Source: an uncultured Bacteroides sp.
Lineage (GTDB): Bacteria; Bacteroidota; Bacteroidia; Bacteroidales; Bacteroidaceae
Assembly: GCA_947574505.1 (NCBI GenBank)
Contig: CANPJW010000024.1
Span: forward strand, 1 to 40,144
Reading direction: 5' to 3'
DNA length: 40,144 nt
Shown piece after piece: positions 16,371-23,578 of the stretch. The position numbers and the translations under genes were made by a program. Position 1 is the stretch's first letter. Each line of letters begins with the position of its first letter. Under the pieces are notes generated by a model. That model saw only the letters and a program-made list of their open reading frames with translations. It did no database searches and was not told where the DNA came from.

Positions 16371-17486
16371 CTAATTCTCCGAACCGGAAAACTCCATCAA
16401 GTATGCCTTGATAAAGCCATCAATCTTTCCATCCATCACTCCGTTCACATCCGAAGTTTGAAAATTAGTACGATGATCCTTCACACGACGGTCATCAAAG
16501 ACATAACTGCGTATCTGTGATCCCCATTCAATCTTCTTCTTGCCTGCCTCCACCTTGGCCTGTTCTTCCATGCGGTGCTGCAATTCCTTATCATATAAAA
16601 TTGAACGCAACTGTCTCATCGCATTTTCCTTATTCTTCGGCTGGTCACGGGTTTCAGTATTCTCAATCAAGATTTCCTCTTCCTCACCGGTATACGGATC
16701 TTTATATTGATAACGCAGACGTACTCCTGATTCCACCTTGTTCACATTCTGTCCGCCGGCCCCTCCCGAACGGAAAGTATCCCAAGACATACGGGCAGGT
16801 TCAATTGTCACTTCAATACTATCATCCACCAACGGCGTTACAAACACAGAAGCAAAAGAAGTCATCCGTTTCCCCTGAGCATTATAAGGAGACACGCGCA
16901 CCAAGCGGTGGACTCCATTCTCACCTTTCAGATAACCATATGCAAAACTGCCCTCAATATTCATAGTCACCGTCTTGATTCCGGCCTCATCCCCATCCTG
17001 AAGGTTAGCCACGCTCACTTTATAGCCATTGGTCTCCGCCCAACGCATATACATACGCATCAGCATGGAAGCCCAATCCTGACTTTCAGTACCACCGGCA
17101 CCGCAATTAATTTTCAATACACAATCCATTTGGTCGGCCTCCTGGCGAAGCATATTCTTCAGTTCCAATGCCTCCACCGCAGTGACAGCCTTTTGATACG
17201 CTGCATCCACTTCTTCTTCGGTAACCAAATCATCTTTACAAAAGTCAAAAGCCAATTCCAGTTCATCTGCCATCGTCTTTACCTCACGGTAACCGTCGAT
17301 CCATTTTTGCAGACCTTTCACCTTCCTCATTTGTGCTTCTGCTTTCTTGGCATCATCCCAAAAACCGGGCGCCTGCGTACGCAGTTGTTCTTCTTCCACC
17401 TGAACCAGTTTATTTTCTATGTCCAGATATCTTTCAAGTGCCGCAGTACGTTCTTTTACGTCTTTCAGTTGCTCTATTGTTATCAT
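16371..17486 (-). CDS. prfB: Peptide chain release factor 2
   Basis: The 371-residue protein ends translation at UGA and UAA codons on the ribosome. The catalytic GGQ loop is intact (SGGAGGQNVNKVES, GGQ at 244-246). The codon-recognition tripeptide, usually Ser-Pro-Phe in RF2, reads Ser-Pro-Tyr at 199-201 (LVRVSPYNAQGK). The N-terminal helices are encoded in one uninterrupted frame, so the programmed +1 frameshift that autoregulates E. coli prfB is absent. Length fits RF2 without gaps. The gene has its own -7 box and is followed by the small membrane protein gene. Confidence 0.95.
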   Translation of the reverse strand: MITIEQLKDVKERTAALERYLDIENKLVQVEEEQLRTQAPGFWDDAKKAEAQMRKVKGLQKWIDGYREVKTMADELELAFDFCKDDLVTEEEVDAAYQKAVTAVEALELKNMLRQEADQMDCVLKINCGAGGTESQDWASMLMRMYMRWAETNGYKVSVANLQDGDEAGIKTVTMNIEGSFAYGYLKGENGVHRLVRVSPYNAQGKRMTSFASVFVTPLVDDSIEVTIEPARMSWDTFRSGGAGGQNVNKVESGVRLRYQYKDPYTGEEEEILIENTETRDQPKNKENAMRQLRSILYDKELQHRMEEQAKVEAGKKKIEWGSQIRSYVFDDRRVKDHRTNFQTSDVNGVMDGKIDGFIKAYLMEFSGSEN

Positions 17487-17512
17487 CTTGAGAATTTTTG
17501 CATTTCAAGGTG

Positions 17513-17520
17513 CAAAGATA
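17513..17520 (-). promoter_or_regulatory. -7 box for prfB
   Basis: The minus strand reads TATCTTTG, matching TAnnTTTG, 26 bases upstream of the start at 17486. Confidence 0.55.
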
Positions 17521-17543
17521 GTGGAAATCTATTCATTTTCCCA

Positions 17544-19349
17544 TTATTCTTCGTACATCTTTTCTATTTCGGCAGCATAGTTCTTGTTCAGCACATTACG
17601 TTTTATTTTCAACGTATTGGTCAGCTCACCACGTTCCATACTGAAAGGATGGGGCAACAAGGTAAACTTCTTGATCTGTTCATAATGTGCAAACTGCTGC
17701 TGCAGTGTATCAATCCGCTCTTTAAACAAATCGATAATTTCCGGTTTCTGCAACAGTTCCTCCATACTTTCATAGCGAATACCTTTTTTTGCGGCATACT
17801 CTTTCACCAGTTTATATTCAGGAATTATCAAAGCAGAAACAAATTTACGTTCATCGGCAATAATAGAAATCTGATCGATATAACGGTCTACCACCAATTT
17901 GGCTTCAATGGCTTGAGGAGCGATATACTTCCCGTTTGAAGTTTTAAACAAGTCCTTGATACGCTCTGTAAGGAACAAATGCCCATCTTTTATATAACCC
18001 GCATCACCGGTATGGAACCATCCGTCTTCAGTAAACGCCGCTTTCGTAGCAGCTTCCTTTTTATAATAGCCATGAGTGATTCCCTCACCACGTAGCATTA
18101 TTTCGTTATTCTCCCCTATTCTGACCTGCACATGAGGCATGATACGCCCCACCGAACCAACCACATGGTCATTATCATTCTCACAAGCAACCGTTGCAGT
18201 AGATTCCGTCAATCCATAACCGGCTACCATATTAATTCCCACCGACAAAACAAACTCCTGTACAGCCGGCGGAATAGCCGCACCGGCAGTAGGGAAGAAA
18301 CGCCCGTTTTCAATGCCAATAGTCTTTTTCAACAAGCTATAGATCGTTTTCTCATAAAATTTATATTTCATGTGCAATACAGGCGGAGGAGTCAGCCCTT
18401 TGTACACATATTCCAAATTATGTTCACGCCCCACTTTAATAGCATCCAGCATCAACTTCTTTTTCAATCCGGTTGTCTCATTGATTTTTTCTTGCACGCC
18501 GGCATACACTTTCTCCCAGAAACGGGGAACACTGCACATAGCCGTAGGACGGATCTCCTTTATTGTCTTCTGGATATCAGCAGGACGCAAGTTGATAGAC
18601 AAAGTACACCCCATCGAAAGACACCAGCAAGTCCATGCACGCTCAAACACATGAGTAAAAGGAAGGAAATTCATAATTACATCCTGATCACCCAATTGAG
18701 GGAAACGTTCATCGTGTGCCGGAATGGCCGCCTCATAGCAAGAATGATGCAACATCACCCCCTTGCTGTCTCCGGTTGTTCCACTGGTATAAAGAATATT
18801 GGCAAGATCACCATTACCCGACTCTGAAGTACGCTTGTCTACCTCAGCTTGATGCGGATGCGCCTCGCCCAATTTCAGAAAGTCATCAAAATAAATGGAA
18901 GTCTGGTCCCGCTCATCACGTTTTACCTCCTTGTCGAAAATTATAATCTGTTTCAGTTGGCTTCCCAGCTGCATAACCCGGAACGCCACATCATATTGCA
19001 ACTGTTCACCTACAAAGATATAACGTATTTCGGCATCACCTACCATATAATGTACCTGCGCCTCGGAACTGGTAGCATAAAATGGTACAGTAACAGCCCG
19101 TACCCCAAAAGCTCCAAAGTCCACATACAGACATTCCGGTTTATTTTGAGAAAAAACTGCTATATTTTCCTGTATGCCTATACCTAATTCTATCAATGCA
19201 TTCGAAACTGTTTTTACAGTTGCGGCAAACTGGTTCCAAGAAACCGGAATCCATGTTTCTGTTTTATAATCGCGGTAACGCAACGCTACACGATCACCAT
19301 ATTTCCCTGCCTGACGTTGTATCAGGACAGATAAGAAAGAACTACTCAT
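17544..19349 (-). CDS. fadD: Long-chain fatty acid-CoA ligase (AMP-forming)
   Basis: The 601-residue protein is an adenylate-forming enzyme. The P-loop-like A3 motif is LYTSGTTGDSKGVML (about residue 187). Downstream are the A5 motif YGLTESTA, the A7 motif GWFHTGDAGYIKDG, and A8 LTERIKDLFKTSNGKYIAPQ with the final catalytic Lys region near the C-terminus. It activates long fatty acids to acyl-CoA via an acyl-adenylate in the cytoplasm. The length of about 600 matches the Bacteroidales long-chain ligases (FAA1-like). It is a single-gene unit with its own promoter. Confidence 0.92.
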   Translation of the reverse strand: MSSSFLSVLIQRQAGKYGDRVALRYRDYKTETWIPVSWNQFAATVKTVSNALIELGIGIQENIAVFSQNKPECLYVDFGAFGVRAVTVPFYATSSEAQVHYMVGDAEIRYIFVGEQLQYDVAFRVMQLGSQLKQIIIFDKEVKRDERDQTSIYFDDFLKLGEAHPHQAEVDKRTSESGNGDLANILYTSGTTGDSKGVMLHHSCYEAAIPAHDERFPQLGDQDVIMNFLPFTHVFERAWTCWCLSMGCTLSINLRPADIQKTIKEIRPTAMCSVPRFWEKVYAGVQEKINETTGLKKKLMLDAIKVGREHNLEYVYKGLTPPPVLHMKYKFYEKTIYSLLKKTIGIENGRFFPTAGAAIPPAVQEFVLSVGINMVAGYGLTESTATVACENDNDHVVGSVGRIMPHVQVRIGENNEIMLRGEGITHGYYKKEAATKAAFTEDGWFHTGDAGYIKDGHLFLTERIKDLFKTSNGKYIAPQAIEAKLVVDRYIDQISIIADERKFVSALIIPEYKLVKEYAAKKGIRYESMEELLQKPEIIDLFKERIDTLQQQFAHYEQIKKFTLLPHPFSMERGELTNTLKIKRNVLNKNYAAEIEKMYEE

Positions 19350-19376
19350 TCCAAAGATTTATTTTTAATTCATCGG

Positions 19377-19384
19377 CAAAGTTA
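19377..19384 (-). promoter_or_regulatory. -7 box for the acyl-CoA ligase gene
   Basis: The minus strand reads TAACTTTG, matching TAnnTTTG, 27 bases upstream of the start at 19349. Confidence 0.5.
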
Positions 19385-19528
19385 TCGTTTAATTTGGAAT
19401 TATCCTCTATAAACAGGCATTAATTTTCCCAACCAGTCAAAGAGTTAGAAGAAATCAGCCAAAAGTTTTAGTTGCATATCTAACTTAATTACCTACTTTT
19501 TTCATCACCGTTTACCACGCAAAAATAG

Positions 19529-19536
19529 TATCTTTG
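19529..19536 (+). promoter_or_regulatory. -7 box for the argE-type gene
   Basis: TATCTTTG matches TAnnTTTG and lies 26 bases before the start at 19563. Confidence 0.55.
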
Positions 19537-19562
19537 CAACACATTAAATTATTAAAATCAAG

Positions 19563-20627
19563 ATGATTGATATAGAATATTACACTTCCGAAGCAACCAC
19601 ATTGCTGAATTCGTTAATCGGTATCCCCTCATTGAGCCGGGAAGAAGAAGCTGCCGCCGACTTTCTGCAGAACTATATTGAAGAAACAGGTATCATGACC
19701 GGTCGTTCGGGCAACAACATTTGGTGTATCAGTCCGATGTTCGACCTCAACAAACCGACTATTTTACTAAATTCCCACATCGATACCGTAAAACCGGTAA
19801 ACGGATGGCGGAAACATCCTTTCACTCCGAAAGCCGAAAACGGAAAGATTTACGGTTTGGGAAGTAATGACGCCGGCGCCAGTGTAGTATCCTTATTTCA
19901 GGTGTACCGCCATCTCTCTATAACCGAGCAGGCATACAATCTGATCTTTCTTGCCTCATGTGAAGAAGAAGTTTCCGGAAAAAACGGAATAGAAAGCGTA
20001 TTGCCCCAACTACCTCCCATCACCTTGGGCATAGTGGGTGAACCGACAGAAATGCAGCCTGCCATTGCCGAAAAGGGATTGATGGTGCTGGATGTTACCG
20101 CATACGGAAAAGCCGGACATGCCGCACGCAATGAAGGAGTGAATGCTATTTACAAAGTACTGGAAGACATTCAGTGGTTCCGTGATTATAAATTCCCGAA
20201 GGAATCCTCCCTGCTAGGCCCCGTCAAAATGAGCGTGACACAAATAAATGCCGGCACGCAGCATAATGTCATCCCCGATACTTGTACTTTCGTTGTGGAT
20301 ATCCGCAGTAATGAATGTTACTCTAACGAAGAACTATTCAAAGAAATAAGCGCCCGTCTAAAAAGCGAGGCGAAAGCCCGTTCTTTCCGCTTGAACTCAT
20401 CTCATATCAGTGCCGAGCATCCCTTTGTGAAACGCGCGGTAAAACTAGGACGTGTACCTTTCGGCTCTCCTACTTTGTCCGATCAGGCGTTGATGAAGTT
20501 CCCGTCTGTCAAAATCGGTCCGGGAAAGTCCTCCCGTTCACATACGGCTGATGAATATATCATGGTTTCGGAAATTGAGGAAGCAATAAGGCTTTATATC
20601 GAGATGCTGGACGGACTGGTGCTGTAA
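19563..20627 (+). CDS. argE: M20-family deacylase, ArgE type (arginine biosynthesis)
   Basis: The 354-residue protein is a dizinc M20 deacylase. Metal ligands and catalytic residues are visible in LNSHIDTVKP (His, Asp), GSNDAGASVV (Asp), ASCEEEVSGKNG (the Glu pair), VGEPTEMQ and a late His in KSSRSHTADEY. It removes the acyl group from an N-acylated intermediate of arginine synthesis. In Bacteroides the carbamoyltransferase acts on N-succinylornithine, so this enzyme probably works on N-succinyl- or N-acetyl-citrulline rather than on N-acetylornithine; that is from family knowledge, not from this sequence. It is a single-gene unit here, with no other arg genes nearby. Confidence 0.85.
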   Translation: MIDIEYYTSEATTLLNSLIGIPSLSREEEAAADFLQNYIEETGIMTGRSGNNIWCISPMFDLNKPTILLNSHIDTVKPVNGWRKHPFTPKAENGKIYGLGSNDAGASVVSLFQVYRHLSITEQAYNLIFLASCEEEVSGKNGIESVLPQLPPITLGIVGEPTEMQPAIAEKGLMVLDVTAYGKAGHAARNEGVNAIYKVLEDIQWFRDYKFPKESSLLGPVKMSVTQINAGTQHNVIPDTCTFVVDIRSNECYSNEELFKEISARLKSEAKARSFRLNSSHISAEHPFVKRAVKLGRVPFGSPTLSDQALMKFPSVKIGPGKSSRSHTADEYIMVSEIEEAIRLYIEMLDGLVL

Positions 20628-20632
20628 ACGAC

Positions 20633-20986
20633 TTACAAAGACGCTATTTCCCCTATAGACAGACCGGTAACCTGTGCAATTACATCAAATGCAATACCGG
20701 CCTGTTTCATTTTTTTTGCATTCTTGAAGCATTCTTCCTTACGACCTTGCTCAAGACCTTCTTTAAGACCTTCCTCACGCCCTTTTTTCAACTGGGTGGA
20801 CATCACACTGTACCAATCACGGAAATTCTTCAAACTTTCCCAATACTCGCCTAATTCCTTAGGATTGAACTTAGCTATCTCGGCAGCCTCGAAAAGTTCC
20901 TTGTTCATTGCCGTGCCGAAAAGCAGCTTGAAGCCGAAATCGGCATAAGGGTTGATGTATTTATCCTGTATGCCTTCTGTTCCCAT
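20633..20986 (-). pseudogene. Internally deleted Rpn/PD-(D/E)XK transposase-like nuclease
   Basis: The 117-residue frame starts like an Rpn-family protein (KYINPYADFGFKLLFGTAMN) and then passes directly into the family's C-terminal region (AAEIAKFNPKELGEYWESLK, a GREEGLKEGLEQGRK repeat and a short helical end). Complete members have about 280 to 310 residues. The central part with the PD-(D/E)XK active site (the conserved Asp and ExK) is missing, and the frame is kept across the join near residue 33. So it is most likely an inactive remnant from an in-frame deletion, though a small DNA-binding or regulatory product cannot be excluded. A -7 box is found at 21021-21028. Confidence 0.75.
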
Positions 20987-21020
20987 ATCTATCCGAGGTT
21001 TAATAAGTTATGATACAGGA

Positions 21021-21028
21021 CAAAAGTA
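21021..21028 (-). promoter_or_regulatory. -7 box for the Rpn remnant
   Basis: The minus strand reads TACTTTTG, matching TAnnTTTG, 34 bases upstream of the start at 20986. The promoter appears intact although the gene is reduced. Confidence 0.45.
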
Positions 21029-21092
21029 ATCAATATACTGCAATTCCCCGTCTTAAAAGAAAGATTTAACTATCTATCATTCATAGTATTTT

Positions 21093-21935
21093 CTAGATAA
21101 GGTTTAATAATTCCTCATTATTCCATCTTTCAGCATATTCACTGCTTAAGTCTGCCGTGATACATTCGTGCTTATTTTCCCCTTTTTGTAAACCGATAAC
21201 TCTGATGTCAGGAACAGTTTTAGCATACTTTCTTATTGTGAGTTCCAATAAAATTCCTAAGCTTATCGATTTCATATCAGGCGGATAAAACGGTTCCGCA
21301 CTTTGAGCGTCATTTAAACAGGAAAAAATAACATCTATTGCCTGTTCCCACGTAATAAAAAACCGGGTAGCTTCAGGATCTGTCAATATAAGTTCCTTCC
21401 TATTTTCTAATGCATACTTCCATTTTACCAAAACAGACCCTGTAGAATGCAATACATTTCCATAACGAACTATCCTATAAGCGCAATTCGATCCGTTTAT
21501 TTGCTCAAAATCCCCAAAAAGATTCTCCATAAGCAATTTAGTAGCCCCATACGTTCCTGAAACTTGAACAGCTTTATCAGTGCTTGTTGCCAGAATAAAT
21601 TTTATGTTCTGTTCCTCAACGGTTATTTTAAGAAGATTCAACGTACCAAGAATATTAGTCTGAACAGCTTTCAGAGGATGTTCTTTTGCCAAAATGACAT
21701 CTTTAAACGCAGCCAAATGAAATATCCCATCACAACCATTCAATGCCTTTTTCAATAAAAGATAATCTTCAACGGGGCATGGAAAGATTTGAACGCTTTT
21801 AAATTTCTCCCTCAGAGCAATCAGTTTTCCTTCATTCCTGGCTATCGCATGAATAGTATGTCCTTGGGTAATCAACCGTTCTATCAATTTCTCAGCCAAA
21901 TAACCGGTAGCCCCCGTTACTGCAATGGTTCCCAT
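21093..21935 (-). CDS. SDR nucleotide-sugar dehydratase/epimerase-like protein (PseB/CapE/FlaA1 relative)
   Basis: Starting at the ATG at 21935 gives 280 residues that begin right at the first Rossmann strand (TIAVTGATGYLAEKL). An earlier ATG at 21956 is possible and would overlap the Nudix-cupin gene. The NAD(P) motif reads TGATGYLA, with Ala instead of the final Gly. The active-site segment is ATSTDKAV, then YGATK with Tyr129 and Lys133. RYGNVLHSTGSV and TRFFITWEQAIDVIF match the PseB/CapD-type family (UDP-GlcNAc 4,6-dehydratases). It is shorter than typical members (about 330). The product probably modifies a nucleotide sugar or a related compound; it ends a three-gene operon. Confidence 0.82.
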   Translation of the reverse strand: MGTIAVTGATGYLAEKLIERLITQGHTIHAIARNEGKLIALREKFKSVQIFPCPVEDYLLLKKALNGCDGIFHLAAFKDVILAKEHPLKAVQTNILGTLNLLKITVEEQNIKFILATSTDKAVQVSGTYGATKLLMENLFGDFEQINGSNCAYRIVRYGNVLHSTGSVLVKWKYALENRKELILTDPEATRFFITWEQAIDVIFSCLNDAQSAEPFYPPDMKSISLGILLELTIRKYAKTVPDIRVIGLQKGENKHECITADLSSEYAERWNNEELLNLI

Positions 21936-21942
21936 ACTCAAG

Positions 21943-22839
21943 CTATTTTTTATCATTCATCAACACATCCCTCGCAACATAAGGCTGTGGAGAAAACTCA
22001 ATAGTCAACACATTCGACTCTCCTAAAGCTGTTAATGTATGGACGCACCCCGGTAAAGTCCGTACCAAATCCCCCTTTTCCCAAATCTCTTCTATTACAG
22101 CCTCACTATCATCATATTTCTGAAAAGTGGCATGCATACGCCCCTGTAAAATAAGCATATATTCCACCTTTCTAAAATGATAATGATTGCCTCTAAGAAC
22201 CTTTGGGACGAATTGCAAGAATCCTATATATTTAGCGGCTTCCACCGCTGGAATTGAAGCACTCAAAGTAGTACCCTCGCCAATTACAAAACCAGTCCCC
22301 GCCTCCAGCAAGCTATAATTTTTCACATCCCCTACGGATTCCACTTTTATCAAATCCCTGACAGTTATTTCATCAAACATTTTTTTTGATTGCTCCCGCA
22401 CGTCAATTTTACATAATCCGGCACGATATTTTAATAAAAACAACTTATGATGAGGAGCAAGGTTCTCCAATCTCAAACACTCATCCATATCCAGCAAGAC
22501 AAAAGATTCACCTTCCAAAATACGGATATCCGCTGCATCGTCCATCAAATAAGTATGATGAATATATTCCCACCTATCATAGTCTGCCCTATACTCAGAC
22601 CCCAAATAGGTTATAGAACTAAAATGCACCTTTTGGGATTTCTTGTGTTCAAATTCTTCCTTCAGTTCTCTGATAATGCCATCTAGAGGGGTTTCCTCCT
22701 CCTCAAGGTAGCCAGAAACAAGAGAATAATATCCGGGGTACTCTATATCCGGGTTCTCATCTCTTTTCTGCAACAATACTCTATTATCTGTTGTAGTAAT
22801 AATCACAGTAGTCGAATCCATCATCTTTTTCATTTTCAT
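21943..22839 (-). CDS. Nudix hydrolase fused to a cupin domain
   Basis: The 298-residue protein has two parts. Residues 8-150 are a Nudix domain: the box is GYLEEEETPLDGIIRELKEE (43-62), matching Gx5Ex7REUxEE but with Glu in place of the closing Gly. Residues about 160-295 are a cupin like those of FdtA/WxcM sugar isomerases or the CapF tail, with the metal-type motif RGNHYHFRKVEYMLILQGRM and the second motif PGCVHTLTALGESNVLTIEF. Nudix enzymes cleave nucleoside diphosphate derivatives such as nucleotide sugars. The combination with an adjacent SDR suggests a small nucleotide-sugar-like pathway. The start overlaps the upstream gene by 38 to 56 bases (ATG at 22839, 22824 or 22821). Confidence 0.8.
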   Translation of the reverse strand: MKMKKMMDSTTVIITTTDNRVLLQKRDENPDIEYPGYYSLVSGYLEEEETPLDGIIRELKEEFEHKKSQKVHFSSITYLGSEYRADYDRWEYIHHTYLMDDAADIRILEGESFVLLDMDECLRLENLAPHHKLFLLKYRAGLCKIDVREQSKKMFDEITVRDLIKVESVGDVKNYSLLEAGTGFVIGEGTTLSASIPAVEAAKYIGFLQFVPKVLRGNHYHFRKVEYMLILQGRMHATFQKYDDSEAVIEEIWEKGDLVRTLPGCVHTLTALGESNVLTIEFSPQPYVARDVLMNDKK

Positions 22840-23440
22840 TATTTTTTAAATTTTCATTCTGTTGTATTTTCACCACACCCACGTGATGAATAATATTTTC
22901 CTTATTCAGCATATCAGTATAAATAGCATGGTTTAACACCATAATAAGCAACCAAATAAGAGACAATATGGCAAAAAAAGGTTGGGTGTATGATTTCAGC
23001 CATAACTCCCAAGACTTTTTCTCTCTTTTCAAATTAGAAGGAATCTTTGTGAAAAGTTTCACATACTCATCCGGAAAAGCCTTTTCCGCTTCACATAACA
23101 TATTCTTCCAGTGCTCATGATAACTCCATAATCTCTGCATTACGTAAATAGACCATATTGAAAATGACAATCCGCCAAATGCAATAATAAATGTCAGGTA
23201 TTCAGAAGTTTGACATACAGAGTTAAACAAGACGGTTTCCAATCCGAATAAAGAAACATTTATTCCGAACATAATATTAAAACGGCTCCAGATACCAGCT
23301 CCTTCATACTGTAATTGACCAAGAAGGTGAGTATAATGTTCCATTAATTTAGTGTTCTGCAAGGCATCCCTATCATTTACCGCTTTTTTATTATCTACAT
23401 CCGCATAAAAGTTTATACCGCATCGAACTAATTTCGTCAT
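22784..23440 (-). CDS. Three-TM membrane protein, SLATT/RipA-like layout (family not certain)
   Basis: The 218-residue protein has a charged N-terminus, two close membrane helices at about 54-74 and 81-102, and a conserved-looking amphipathic segment with WSYHEHWKNMLCEAEKAFP (105-123). A third helix at about 154-174 is followed by a polar tail ending in an aromatic/acidic stretch. The arrangement, with the Arg-x-Asn and the aromatic residues at the helix ends, resembles small bacterial membrane effectors such as SLATT proteins and the RipA-family, but I could not confirm this and no motif is decisive. It is the first gene of the operon, and its last 13 to 19 codons overlap the Nudix-cupin reading frame. 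Confidence 0.65.
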   Translation of the reverse strand: MTKLVRCGINFYADVDNKKAVNDRDALQNTKLMEHYTHLLGQLQYEGAGIWSRFNIMFGINVSLFGLETVLFNSVCQTSEYLTFIIAFGGLSFSIWSIYVMQRLWSYHEHWKNMLCEAEKAFPDEYVKLFTKIPSNLKREKKSWELWLKSYTQPFFAILSLIWLLIMVLNHAIYTDMLNKENIIHHVGVVKIQQNENLKNNENEKDDGFDYCDYYYNR

Positions 23441-23470
23441 TATATCAAGAATATATTTTTATAATAAAAA

Positions 23471-23512
23471 AGGAGAGGATATTCTTCTGTAATCAGATTC
23501 ATATCCCCTCCT
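23471..23512 (-). terminator. Terminator of the S-layer-like lipoprotein gene
   Basis: AGGAGAGGATAT (23471-23482) pairs with ATATCCCCTCCT (23501-23512), and on the minus strand a U-run follows. It separates the lipoprotein gene from the membrane protein operon. Confidence 0.7.
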
Positions 23513-23578
23513 CGCTTGAAGTTATCAAGAAGAAAGCATATCAAATTTAAACTATACTTTCTATCTTAGCCCGAATGT

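Noticed and set aside
16371..17486. Programmed frameshift in prfB
   Set aside because: The complete N-terminus is encoded in one frame, with no in-frame UGA near codon 25.
16908..17939. 343-codon plus-strand frame spanning prfB and fadD
   Set aside because: It runs antisense through two well-supported genes and the promoter between them, and has a Phe/His/Leu-rich composition with no domain pattern.
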